Shown here: positions 33,451 to 43,135 of the stretch, piece by piece | How the letters are laid out: every line of letters begins with the position of its first letter | Numbering within the stretch: position 1 is the first letter of the stretch | NCBI GenBank assembly: GCA_021200415.1 | Contig: JAJQGO010000019.1 | Location: 124,001 to 188,000 of the forward strand | Direction of reading: 5' to 3' | Length of the DNA: 64,000 nucleotides | Origin: Ruminococcus sp. | Lineage (GTDB): Bacteria; Bacillota; Clostridia; Oscillospirales; Ruminococcaceae | Translations under genes and position numbers: made by a program | The notes under the pieces: generated by a model | Told to the model about the DNA's origin: nothing | The model's database searches: none | What the model saw: the letters and a program-made list of their open reading frames with translations, nothing else

Positions 33451-34191
33451 TTACATAGACAATCCGCCTGAGATTTCAATTACCTGACCTGTAACGTAGG
33501 AGGCGTCATCGGAAGCCAGAAACGATACAACAGAAGCGATCTCCTCCGGCTCGCCGTATCTTTTGAGAGCAACCTGTTCCAGCATTTTAGCCTTCAGCTC
33601 ATCAGAAAGAACGTCGGTCATGGGGGTGTGGATAAATCCGGGAGCGACGGCATTGCAGGTAATATTTCGTGAACCGAATTCCTTTGCGACAGTTTTTGTC
33701 ATGCCGATTATTGCAGCCTTTGAAGCGGAGTAGTTCACCTGACCGGGATTTCCGTAAAGTCCTGCAACGGAGGAAACATTGATAATATGTCCGTGCTTCT
33801 GACGCATCATAACGGAGCAGACATTTTTCATCATATTGAAAACGCTTTTCTGATTTACCGCGATAACAGCGTCATAATTCTCCTCGCTCATTCTTGCCAT
33901 AAGACCGTCCTTGGTGATTCCCGCATTGTTCACAAGCACGTCAATTGTGCCGAATTCAGCCTTAACAGCCTTCACCATTGCCTCGCACTGGTCATATTTT
34001 GAAACGTCGGCAGCAAAGCATACTGCCTTGACTCCGAGAGCCTCGCATTCCCTGGCAACCTCGGCAGCCTTAGCCTGATCGCTCTCGCTGGGGAAGTGGT
34101 TGACGGCAATATCGAAGCCGTCCTTTGCAAGTCTTTTTGCTATACACGCGCCGATACCCTGTGACGCACCTGTTATAATTGCTGTAGCCAT
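33451..34191 (-). CDS. fabG: 3-oxoacyl-ACP reductase
   Basis: 246 residues, short-chain dehydrogenase. The NADP loop GASQGIGACIAKRLA is at the N terminus. NNAGITKDGL, the Ser in NVSSVAGLYGNPGQ and the YSASKAAIIGM pair give the catalytic Ser-Tyr-Lys. It reduces 3-oxoacyl-ACP in each elongation cycle. The SDR family is large, but the position in the fab operon makes FabG clear. A 146-base spacer follows fabK, and no gene is seen in it. Confidence 0.95.
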   Translation of the reverse strand: MATAIITGASQGIGACIAKRLAKDGFDIAVNHFPSESDQAKAAEVARECEALGVKAVCFAADVSKYDQCEAMVKAVKAEFGTIDVLVNNAGITKDGLMARMSEENYDAVIAVNQKSVFNMMKNVCSVMMRQKHGHIINVSSVAGLYGNPGQVNYSASKAAIIGMTKTVAKEFGSRNITCNAVAPGFIHTPMTDVLSDELKAKMLEQVALKRYGEPEEIASVVSFLASDDASYVTGQVIEISGGLSM

Positions 34192-34337
34192 TACTATTTT
34201 CCTCCTGATCTGGGGAGCATGAGCGAATATGATATAATATGTACCTCTCCGTAAGCGTCATGCCCGTTTATGCTGCGGCAGAATAGAATCCGCCTCTGTT
34301 TTCGTGTATTATCATCATCGCAAGCGCGTCCGCAGAA

Positions 34338-35264
34338 TTATCTGCAAAGCAGCTTATCAGCCTGTGACATAATTTCCTCAATAATATCCTTGCAGGGTTT
34401 AACCTCGTCTACCATGCCTGCGATAGCTCCGCAGAGGAACGAGCCTTCGTCAAGATTTCCGTCCTGAACAGCCTTTCTGAGCGAGCCGAGAGTAATTTCC
34501 TCGAATTCCTCAGGTGAAAGTGAGCCGCTCTTTTCGCCGTTTGCAAGCATTTTTGAGAACTTTGTCTTTACGTTTCTGCACGGATGACCTGTATATCTTC
34601 CCGTAACAACGCTGTCGGTGTCCTTTGCCTTGACAACAAGCTCCTTGTACGTCGGGTGAATCTGACATTCCTCAGAAGCGAGAAAACGTGTGCCAATCTG
34701 AACGCCCTCCGCACCCAGCATAAACGAAGCGGCAACGCCTCTTCCGTCGGCAATACCGCCGGCTGCGATTACAGGAATGGAAACTGCGTCAACGACCTGC
34801 GGAACGAGACACATTGTGGTGATTTCGCCGATGTGTCCGCCTGATTCCGTACCCTCCGCAACAACAGCGTCAGCTCCTGCCTTTTCCATTCTCCTTGCGA
34901 GAGCGACTGACGGAATTACAGGGATTACCTTGATTCCTGCGTCCTTCCATGCGGAAATATACTTTCCGGGGTTTCCTGCGCCTGTTGTAACAACAGCAAC
35001 CTTTTCATCAATAACAAGCTGAGCGAGATCCTCCGTATTGGGGCTCATGAGCATAATATTTACGCCGAATGGCTTGTCAGTTGCCTCCTTACAGGCACGA
35101 ATCTGATCTCTCAGGTAATCAATCGGAGCAGAACCGCCTGCAATAATACCGATTCCGCCTGCGTTTGAAACTGCCGAAGCGAGCTTATACTCGGCAACCC
35201 ATGCCATGCCGCCCTGAATGAGTGGGTATTCGCATCCTAAAAGCTCTGTAATTCTTGTTTTCAT
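34338..35264 (-). CDS. fabK: FMN-dependent enoyl-ACP reductase II
   Basis: 308 residues, TIM-barrel flavoprotein of the nitronate monooxygenase/FabK family: PLIQGGMAWVAEYKLASAVSNAGGIGIIAGG at the start, EGTESGGHIGEITTMCLVPQVVD, and AAGGIADGRGVAASFMLGAEGVQIGTRFLAS for the phosphate-binding loop. It performs the last reduction in elongation. No fabI or fabL is seen in the window, so this is probably the main enoyl reductase here. It lies between fabH and fabG. Confidence 0.93.
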   Translation of the reverse strand: MKTRITELLGCEYPLIQGGMAWVAEYKLASAVSNAGGIGIIAGGSAPIDYLRDQIRACKEATDKPFGVNIMLMSPNTEDLAQLVIDEKVAVVTTGAGNPGKYISAWKDAGIKVIPVIPSVALARRMEKAGADAVVAEGTESGGHIGEITTMCLVPQVVDAVSIPVIAAGGIADGRGVAASFMLGAEGVQIGTRFLASEECQIHPTYKELVVKAKDTDSVVTGRYTGHPCRNVKTKFSKMLANGEKSGSLSPEEFEEITLGSLRKAVQDGNLDEGSFLCGAIAGMVDEVKPCKDIIEEIMSQADKLLCR

Positions 35265-35304
35265 AAATTTTTCTCCTTTAACTTTTTTTATTTATATATT
35301 TCAA

Positions 35305-36291
35305 TCAATATTCCATAACAATTCCGCCGTAGGTAAGACCTGCGCCGAATCCGATAAGAGCAAGCTTCATGCCCTTTTTGATTACGCCGTTTTCGACAGC
35401 CTCGTTCATGGCAAGGGGAATCGAAGCGCTGGAGGTATTGCCGAAGTGGTCAAGAGCCACGATAAATTTATCCATTGAAACGCCAAGCTTCTTAGCTGCG
35501 GATTCGATGATTCTGAGGTTAGCCTGATGAGGAATAAAGTAATCTATATCGTCCTTTGTTATTCCAACCTTTCCTGCGGCAATTTCAAACGCCTTCGGGA
35601 GAGCGTGAGTTGCGAATTTATAGACCTCCTTGCCGTTCTGGTAGAGCTGATGGAGGGGCTTTTCGGGGAATCCGCTGTCAAAGTCGCTTTCGGTTGCAAC
35701 CTCGGGAGCTACATTAAGGCTTCTTGCGAAAAGCATTCTTGCTCCGCTTCCGTCTGAGCCGAGATGTGAGGAGAAGAGCTTGTCGCTTTTTTCCACGATT
35801 GCCGCAGCCGCGCCGTCACCGAAGAGAATACAGGTTGTTCTGTCCTTGAAATCGAGGAATCGTGAGAGAGCCTCATTTGTAACAACGAGTACGTATTTCA
35901 GGGAATCGTCCGTTTCGAGGAAGCGTCTTGCCGTATCGAGAGCGTATACGAATCCCGAGCAAGCCGCGTTAAGGTCGAAGGCAGCGGCATTATGAGCGCC
36001 AATTTCATACTGAATAACGCTTGCCATACTCGGAGTGAGAAAATCCGGAGTAATCGAACAGGAGATAACAAGTCCAATATCATCAGGGTCAACGCCCGTT
36101 CTCTCAATAGCCTGAAGAGAAGCCTGCTTGCCCATGTACCATGTAGGCTCCCAGCCCGCCATACGGCGCTCCACGATGCCTGTTCTTGTTCTGATCCATT
36201 CATCATTTGTTTCAACGAACCTCTTAAAATCGTCGTTCGTCAGCTTTTGTTCGGGCACATAGCTGCCCATTCCAAGAATGTTAATACCCAT
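35305..36291 (-). CDS. fabH: 3-oxoacyl-ACP synthase III
   Basis: 328 residues. Catalytic Cys in NAACSGFVYALD (near residue 112), His in FIPHQANLRIIESAAKKLG and Asn in ALDHFGNTSSASIPLAM are all present. The C terminus GAGLTYGGIVMEY is typical. It starts synthesis by joining an acyl-CoA primer to malonyl-ACP. It is the first gene of the minus-strand operon, with AAGGAG before the ATG, and divergent from fabD. Confidence 0.95.
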   Translation of the reverse strand: MGINILGMGSYVPEQKLTNDDFKRFVETNDEWIRTRTGIVERRMAGWEPTWYMGKQASLQAIERTGVDPDDIGLVISCSITPDFLTPSMASVIQYEIGAHNAAAFDLNAACSGFVYALDTARRFLETDDSLKYVLVVTNEALSRFLDFKDRTTCILFGDGAAAAIVEKSDKLFSSHLGSDGSGARMLFARSLNVAPEVATESDFDSGFPEKPLHQLYQNGKEVYKFATHALPKAFEIAAGKVGITKDDIDYFIPHQANLRIIESAAKKLGVSMDKFIVALDHFGNTSSASIPLAMNEAVENGVIKKGMKLALIGFGAGLTYGGIVMEY

Positions 36292-36364
36292 TTAATGAAC
36301 TCCTTCAAGAAATATTTATCGGAATATGGTTGTAAATCCGCTTGATTTATGGTATATTATAATA

Positions 36365-36463
36365 TAAAGGCAGCACCGCACAGGGCGGGAATTGCCTGCC
36401 TGACAAACAGGCAGCGGCTTTTATGCGTATACACGCAGCAGCCCTTGTGCAGTATTACCATAA
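36365..36463. mobile_element. Short degenerate MITE between fabH and fabD
   Basis: The left end TAAAGGCAGCACCGCACAGG and the right end (reverse complement TTATGGTAATACTGCACAAG) are related to the MITE at 21957-22137. The inside is different and holds a hairpin CTGCCTG-ACAAA-CAGGCAG. The element lies 73 bases before fabH and 200 before fabD, so it may touch both promoters. The remainder of the gap 36292-36664 is AT-rich. Confidence 0.65.
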
Positions 36464-36620
36464 TGTGCATAATAGCAGCGTAATTTTAACAAGTAAAAAA
36501 AGTCTCACTACTCTATTGTAAATCATTTCCGAATTTTTTGCAATCAAATCCGGACACTTTGGAACGCCAAAATAAAAATATCGTCTATTTGCACAAAAAC
36601 CCACTTAATTTTTCTATGTC

Positions 36621-36639
36621 TTAGTCAATAATTTGCTAA
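36621..36639. promoter_or_regulatory. Possible operator upstream of fabD
   Basis: TTAGTCAATAATTTGCTAA is an imperfect palindrome (arms TTAGTCAA and TTTGCTAA) 26 bases before the fabD start. A lipid-synthesis regulator such as FapR or FabT would be expected to act here, but the sequence is not a clear match to either consensus. Confidence 0.3.
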
Positions 36640-36664
36640 TACTAAACGAAAGGAAGTACATATT

Positions 36665-37576
36665 ATGACAATTTCACTATTTTCGGGACAAGGCTCACAG
36701 TATACCGGCATGGGCAGGGAGGTTGCCGAATCCGACAGCTCCCTTATGAAGATTCTTGAAACAGGCTCGGATATTCTCGGACGCGATCTCAAAGCAATCT
36801 GCTTCGACAGCCCCTTGGAGGAGCTTTCACGCACAATCAGCGCTCAGCCGGCAATTATGGCTGTATCTCTCATGTGCCTTGGCTCGGCAGTGTCAAAGGG
36901 CTATACCTATGACGGCGTCGCAGGTCACTCACTCGGCGAATATGCGGCAATGCAGGCTTCGGGAATGATTTCTCTCGAGGACGCATTCCGCCTCATCAAG
37001 GCAAGATCCGAGGCAATGGACGAGGCTGCGCGCTCACAGAAGGGAGCAATGGCTGCAATCATGAAAATCGCTCCCGAAAAGGTTGCGGAGGTTTGCGACA
37101 GCGCAAAGGAATACGCCGCAGCCGTAAACTACAATTCACCTATGCAGACAGTCGTTGCGGGAACTCCTGAGGGCATTGCCGAGGTAAGTGCAGTTTTTTC
37201 GGAGATGGGAGCAAGAGTCGTAGCTCTCAATGTTGCAGGAGCATTCCATTCGAAGCTTATGCAGAACGCTGCTGAAAAATTTTACGAAACGGCAAAAACA
37301 ATTACATTCAAATCGCCCGATGTGAAGTATTATTCAAATGTCACAGGCGGAGAGCTGACGGATTTCTCGGATATGGCGGAGCTTCTCGCAAAGCATATCG
37401 TATCGCCTGTACGCTTCACCTCGGAGCTTGCGGCAATGAGGGACGCAGGAGCTGACAAATTCGTTGAATTCGGCCCCGGCAAAACGCTTACGGGACTTGT
37501 TAAGAAAACTCTCAGCGGCGTGAAGGCAACAAATGCGGAGAATCTTACCACAATCGAGGGAGCTGTGGCTTTATGA
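36665..37576 (+). CDS. fabD: Malonyl-CoA:ACP transacylase
   Basis: 303 residues. FSGQGSQYTGMGREVAESD at the start, nucleophile Ser in VAGHSLGEYAAMQASG (near residue 90), Arg in FRLIKARSEAMDEAA and His in VAGAFHSKLMQNAAEKF form the active site. It loads malonyl groups on ACP. It is separated from the other fab genes and on the other strand. AAAGGAAG lies before ATG 36665. It overlaps aroE by ATGA, so a lipid gene and a shikimate gene share one transcript. Confidence 0.95.
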   Translation: MTISLFSGQGSQYTGMGREVAESDSSLMKILETGSDILGRDLKAICFDSPLEELSRTISAQPAIMAVSLMCLGSAVSKGYTYDGVAGHSLGEYAAMQASGMISLEDAFRLIKARSEAMDEAARSQKGAMAAIMKIAPEKVAEVCDSAKEYAAAVNYNSPMQTVVAGTPEGIAEVSAVFSEMGARVVALNVAGAFHSKLMQNAAEKFYETAKTITFKSPDVKYYSNVTGGELTDFSDMAELLAKHIVSPVRFTSELAAMRDAGADKFVEFGPGKTLTGLVKKTLSGVKATNAENLTTIEGAVAL

Positions 37577-38403
37577 AAAAATATGCCCTGATAGGTCATC
37601 CGCTGGGGCATTCCATGTCGCCGCTCATACACTACAGATTATTCGGTCTGAGCGGCTGTAAGGAGTGCGTTTACGAGCTGACGGATATTCTGCCCGAGGA
37701 GCTTGAAGATAAGCTTGATTACCTGAAAAGCCTTGAGGGCTTCAACATAACGATTCCCCATAAGACTGCCGTAATTCCCCTTCTTGACGAGCTTGCCGAC
37801 AGCGCGCGCCGCTATAACGCTGTGAACTGCGTGAAAAACGACGGCGGCAGACTTGTGGGATATAACACGGACTGCGACGGATTTCTCAGATCCGTTGAGG
37901 AATTTCCTCTTGACGGCAGCGTTCTGCTTCTCGGCTGCGGAGGTGCAGGAAGAATGATGGGAATCGAGGCTGCCCGCAGAGGAGCGTCACTGACAATTGC
38001 AGTGCGGCAAAGCTCCGTGAAAAAGGCGCAGATACTTATGGCGGAGATTCTGGACAAATGCAGCGCCCCCATAAAAATCATCGACATAGGCAATATAGAC
38101 GGCAAATATGATGTGCTGCTCAACTCAACGCCTGTGGGAATGTTCCCGAACGTGAATGATTGCCCCGTCAGCGACAGGGTTATCGAAAGCTGCGGATACT
38201 TCTTTGACGCTGTTTATAATCCCACAGATACTGTTCTCATACAAAGGGCGAGGGCAATGGGCAAAACAGCTGTCGGGGGAGCCGCAATGCTCGTGTATCA
38301 GGCGGTAAAGGCACACGAAATATGGGACGGGAATTTTTATACCTCCCAACAGGCGGAGGCTATAATTTCAGAAACGGAAAACGCCGTAAATGCCATGCAG
38401 TAG
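37573..38403 (+). CDS. aroE: Shikimate dehydrogenase
   Basis: 276 residues. The substrate domain has GHPLGHSMSPLIHY and FNITIPHKTAVIPLLDEL with the catalytic Lys and Asp. The NADP domain has LLGCGGAGRMMGIEAARRG and later NSTPVGMFPN and GGAAMLVYQAVKAHEIW. It reduces 3-dehydroshikimate to shikimate. The next gene, aroK, uses that product. Start ATG 37573 overlaps the fabD stop. Confidence 0.94.
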   Translation: MKKYALIGHPLGHSMSPLIHYRLFGLSGCKECVYELTDILPEELEDKLDYLKSLEGFNITIPHKTAVIPLLDELADSARRYNAVNCVKNDGGRLVGYNTDCDGFLRSVEEFPLDGSVLLLGCGGAGRMMGIEAARRGASLTIAVRQSSVKKAQILMAEILDKCSAPIKIIDIGNIDGKYDVLLNSTPVGMFPNVNDCPVSDRVIESCGYFFDAVYNPTDTVLIQRARAMGKTAVGGAAMLVYQAVKAHEIWDGNFYTSQQAEAIISETENAVNAMQ

Positions 38404-38441
38404 CGGATTTCCCGAATACTGCAATAACAAGGAGTATTATT

Positions 38442-38942
38442 ATGACCATTTTTCTATGCGGCTTTATGGGCTGCGGAAAAACAACTGCCGGTAAAATTGT
38501 TGCAAAAAAGCTCGGCTGCGGATACGCGGACACGGATGAGCTTATTGTGCGCAGGGAAAAAATGACCATACCGGAAATTTTCGCTCAAAAGGGTGAGCCG
38601 TATTTTCGTCAGGCGGAGGCCGAGGTTGTGAAGAGCCTTTGCGGAAAAAACATGGTTGTTTCCTGCGGCGGAGGAGCAATGCTCAACAGCGAAACTGCCG
38701 CCGCTGCCGCAGATGGAGGAATTATAGTCTATCTGCAAACGTCCTTCGAAACCTGCTATAACCGCATCAGGAACGATAAGAATCGTCCCATTGTACAAGC
38801 CTCAACACGTGAGCAGCTCCGTGAACGCTACAAAAGCAGACACGAAATCTACAAAAAAAATTCGTCAGTAACAGTCAGCTGCAACGGAACTCCTGCAGCA
38901 AACGCAAAGGCGGTTATAGCCGCTGTGAAAGGATATAAATAA
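38442..38942 (+). CDS. aroK: Shikimate kinase
   Basis: 166 residues from ATG 38442, 7 bases after AAGGAG. The P-loop is GFMGCGKTTAGKIVAKKLG. DTDELIVRREKMTIPEIF and the GGGAML loop (CGGGAMLNSE) bind shikimate. The lid region is NRPIVQASTREQLRERYKSR. It phosphorylates shikimate at O3. It lies 38 bases after aroE. Confidence 0.93.
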   Translation: MTIFLCGFMGCGKTTAGKIVAKKLGCGYADTDELIVRREKMTIPEIFAQKGEPYFRQAEAEVVKSLCGKNMVVSCGGGAMLNSETAAAAADGGIIVYLQTSFETCYNRIRNDKNRPIVQASTREQLRERYKSRHEIYKKNSSVTVSCNGTPAANAKAVIAAVKGYK

Positions 38943-38943
38943 A

Positions 38944-40107
38944 ATGTTAATCTACAACGCTGAAATCCACACTATGGACTCCGCAGGGGCTGTAATAAAA
39001 AACGGCTGGATTGAAATAGGCGGCGGCATCATAAAAGGCATCGGTGAGGGGGCCCCCGAGCATATCTTAGGGGACAGCATTGACGCTTCGGGGAAAAGCA
39101 TTTATCCCGGATTTATTGACGCTCATACTCATCTCGGCATAATCGAAAACGGCATAGACTTCGAGGGGGACGACTGCAATGAGGCTACAGATCCCTTTAC
39201 TCCGCAGATGAGGGCAATTGACGGAATCAACCCCTTCGACCGTTCCTTTGAGGAGGCGAGAAAGCGTGGAATCACAGCCGTCGCGTCAAGCCCCGGCAGC
39301 GCAAATGCCTGCGGAGGAGAAATCTGCGCAATAAAAACTAACGGCAAATGTGTTGACGATATGCTTATAAAGATATGCGGAGTGAAATTCGCACTTGGGG
39401 AGAATCCCAAAAACGTCTACAACGGCAAGGACGAAACGCCCATAACCCGAATGGCAATTGCCGCCCTCATTCGTGAGGGACTTTATAAGGCTCGTCGCTA
39501 TAATCACGATACGGACAGCTATCTTTCAGACGGAGAGGAATATGATCCTCCGGAATACGATATAAAATGCGAATCACTGCTGCCGCTTATCGAAAGACGT
39601 CAGAAGGCGTTTTTCCACTGCCATCGGGCAGACGACATATGCACAGCAATCAGAATCGCAAAGGAATTTTCCCTTGACGCGGTAATAATTCATGCAACCG
39701 AGGGCTGGAAAATCGCGGATATTCTCGCAAGGGAGGATATTCCCGTAATATGCGGACCTATAATCTGCGACCGCTGCAAGCCGGAAATGAAGGGACTTGA
39801 GCTGAAAAACGCCGCTGTCCTGAATAATAACGGCGTGAAGATTTCAATCTGCACCGACCACCCTGTAGTTCCCGTTCAGTATCTTCCCCTTTCGGCTCAG
39901 GCTGCCGTTAAAGGCGGACTCGGAGCTGAAGACGCTTTGCGTGCGGTTACAATAAGCGCTGCGGAAATTCTCGGAATAGATGATGTCACAGGCAGCATTG
40001 AAATCGGAAAAAGCGCGGATCTCCAGCTTTACGAAAAAAATGAAAATCCGCTGGACATCATGACTGAGCCTTCTCTTGTCATGATTGACGGAGCAATCTG
40101 CGGATAA
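38944..40107 (+). CDS. Amidohydrolase (imidazolonepropionase-like)
   Basis: 387 residues. A composite metal-dependent hydrolase: an N-terminal beta domain (AEIHTMDSAGAVIKNGWIEIGGG), the metal motif GFIDAHTHLGIIENG, then FFHCHRADDI, VIIHATEGWKIAD and ICTDHPVVPVQYL, with the final Asp in TDHP. The C terminus (GIDDVTGSIEIGKSADLQLYEKN) is typical. Related enzymes open cyclic amides, but the substrate here is unknown. It starts one base after aroK ends and is probably co-transcribed with it. Confidence 0.82.
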   Translation: MLIYNAEIHTMDSAGAVIKNGWIEIGGGIIKGIGEGAPEHILGDSIDASGKSIYPGFIDAHTHLGIIENGIDFEGDDCNEATDPFTPQMRAIDGINPFDRSFEEARKRGITAVASSPGSANACGGEICAIKTNGKCVDDMLIKICGVKFALGENPKNVYNGKDETPITRMAIAALIREGLYKARRYNHDTDSYLSDGEEYDPPEYDIKCESLLPLIERRQKAFFHCHRADDICTAIRIAKEFSLDAVIIHATEGWKIADILAREDIPVICGPIICDRCKPEMKGLELKNAAVLNNNGVKISICTDHPVVPVQYLPLSAQAAVKGGLGAEDALRAVTISAAEILGIDDVTGSIEIGKSADLQLYEKNENPLDIMTEPSLVMIDGAICG

Positions 40108-40126
40108 GCTGAAACAGGTGATTAAA

Positions 40127-41356
40127 ATGAAAAAGCTCCTATCCCTTTTTACCGCGTTTTCAATGGCGGCAATAGCAATTCACGGCTTTACCCCCGCAAG
40201 GGCAAGTGCCGCATCATATACTGTCGGCAGCTATACTCTGACATACACGGTCAGCGGCACGACAGCCGCTGTAACCGACTGCTCCGGCAGCGGAACATCT
40301 CTTGAAATTCCCGAAACCATAGGCAGCTATACCGTAACCTCAGTTTCATCAAACGCCTTTGCCGAGCTTTCGGGACTTACAGATGTCACCATACCCGACA
40401 GCGTTGTTTCCATAGGCGAATACTCGTTCTGGAACTGCGCTGCCCTGACAAGCGTCAGCATAGGCAGCGGAACGGCGGAAATCGGCTCATATGCCTTTTC
40501 AGCCTGCCCAAGACTTGCCTCAATTTCCGTCAGCTCCTCCAACAGCACATATACATCGGTCAGCGGAATGCTCTACAGCAAGGACGAAACCTCCCTCATC
40601 TGCTACGCGGGTGGAAATACAGCTGTACTGCCCGAAAATACCCTGACAATCGGCAAGGCTGCCTTTTTCGGCAACACGACTCTTGAATCCGTTACACTTC
40701 CCTCGAGCCTGACATCCATAGGTGACTACGCCTTTTCGGGCTGCTTCACTCTCGGGAAAATTTCCATACCCATTTCCGTTACGTCAATTGGAAAGGGCTG
40801 TTTTATGAGCTGCACCTCCCTGACGCAGGCTGTTCTCGGGGCAGGACTTGATGAAATCCCCGAGGAATGCTTCAGCAGCTGCACTGCCCTTGAAACCCTG
40901 AATATTCCGACCTCAATTGAAGCAATAGGCGATTCGGCATTCTATGGCTGCCATAAAATCACGGGACTTTATATTCCCTCAACAGTTTTAAGCCTTGGTG
41001 AGTATTCAATCGGAATACGCTACAATATCCGAAGCGGAAAAAATGAACCCATAAGCGGATTCTATATAAGCGGAGATACAGGCTCAGCTGCCGAAAAATA
41101 TGCCAGATCAAACGGCATTGATTTTCTGGATTTCAGCAGCATTCCCTACGGGGACACGGACGGCAGCGGAAATGTTGACGCAATTGACGCTTCAATGGTT
41201 CTTGCGGAGTATGCCCGAACCGCAACAAGCGGTGCCTCTGAATTCACGTTCTATCAGACGACTGTCAGTGACTTTAACGGCGATAGCATTATAGATGCCG
41301 TAGACGCGTCACTTATACTTTCCTATTACGCAAAAAATGCTGTCAGCGGAGGGTAA
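40127..41356 (+). CDS. Secreted leucine-rich-repeat protein with type I dockerin
   Basis: 409 residues from ATG 40127 (a frame start at 40085 overlaps the previous gene and has no ribosome binding site). A signal peptide (LLSLFTAFSMAAIAIHGFTPARASA) is followed by BspA-type LRR_5 repeats (LTDVTIPDSVVSIGEYSFWNC, SLTSIGDYAFSGC, TSIEAIGDSAFYGC). A C-terminal dockerin has two calcium loops: DTDGSGNVDAIDASMVLAEYA and DFNGDSIIDAVDASLILSYYA. Dockerins bind cohesins, so the protein is probably attached to a cellulosome or cell-surface scaffold. It may serve in binding instead of catalysis. It overlaps nothing and lies 19 bases after the amidohydrolase gene. Confidence 0.9.
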   Translation: MKKLLSLFTAFSMAAIAIHGFTPARASAASYTVGSYTLTYTVSGTTAAVTDCSGSGTSLEIPETIGSYTVTSVSSNAFAELSGLTDVTIPDSVVSIGEYSFWNCAALTSVSIGSGTAEIGSYAFSACPRLASISVSSSNSTYTSVSGMLYSKDETSLICYAGGNTAVLPENTLTIGKAAFFGNTTLESVTLPSSLTSIGDYAFSGCFTLGKISIPISVTSIGKGCFMSCTSLTQAVLGAGLDEIPEECFSSCTALETLNIPTSIEAIGDSAFYGCHKITGLYIPSTVLSLGEYSIGIRYNIRSGKNEPISGFYISGDTGSAAEKYARSNGIDFLDFSSIPYGDTDGSGNVDAIDASMVLAEYARTATSGASEFTFYQTTVSDFNGDSIIDAVDASLILSYYAKNAVSGG

Positions 41357-41429
41357 TATATTGGTCGATTTCCCTAAAACTCGACAAAATTATACTCATA
41401 AATTCTATATTCAGGACAATTTTTATCTA

Positions 41430-41458
41430 TTGACATAATTTGTGAAAAAGAGTATTAT
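41430..41458 (+). promoter_or_regulatory. Promoter of guaB
   Basis: TTGACA (41430-41435), a 17-base spacer, TATTAT (41453-41458). Close to consensus, 71 bases before the start codon. Confidence 0.85.
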
Positions 41459-41463
41459 AAAAA

Positions 41464-41507
41464 GTAATAAACTCTTGGCTTTACTGCTGAGGCTGCCGTT
41501 TTATTAC
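41464..41507 (+). promoter_or_regulatory. Hairpin at the 5' end of the guaB message
   Basis: GTAATAAA and TTTATTAC form an 8-bp stem around 28 bases that contain GGC...GCC. It begins at the expected transcription start. It is too small for a known purine riboswitch. It could stabilise the message or act in attenuation. Confidence 0.45.
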
Positions 41508-41516
41508 GTTTGTTAA

Positions 41517-43001
<1,485 letters not shown>

Positions 43002-43007
43002 CATCAC

Positions 43008-43118
43008 GGTTATATCCGCTTAGCGGTAAAATATAACGGGCGCTCATATGCCGCCCGAAACGCATATGAAAGCGAGTTCGAGACCTTCCTCGCACAGGCA
43101 GAAGCCTGAAATCAAAAC
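43008..43118 (+). promoter_or_regulatory. Pseudoknotted leader of queT, likely a preQ1-III riboswitch
   Basis: Stem GTTATAT/ATATAAC (43010-43037) holds an inner CCGC-TTA-GCGG. Then CGGGCG (43037-43042) pairs with CGCCCG (43052-43057). The loop of this second stem (TCATATGC, 43044-43051) is fully complementary to GCATATGA (43062-43069), giving an 8-bp hairpin-loop pseudoknot. A GCGAG/CTCGC stem (43072-43092) and CAGGC-AGAA-GCCTG follow. The queT RBS starts at 43121. A large pseudoknot in front of queT in Ruminococcaceae is what is known for preQ1-III. The exact class was not checked against a model. Confidence 0.65.
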
Positions 43119-43135
43119 TAAAGGAGAAATTGAAT

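Noticed and set aside
36589-36617. Promoter TTGCAC-17-TTCTAT before fabD
   Set aside because: The -10 matches consensus at only three positions. Too weak to list as a feature.
41464-41507. Purine or other riboswitch before guaB
   Set aside because: Too short and lacks the conserved junction sequences of purine aptamers. Kept only as a hairpin.
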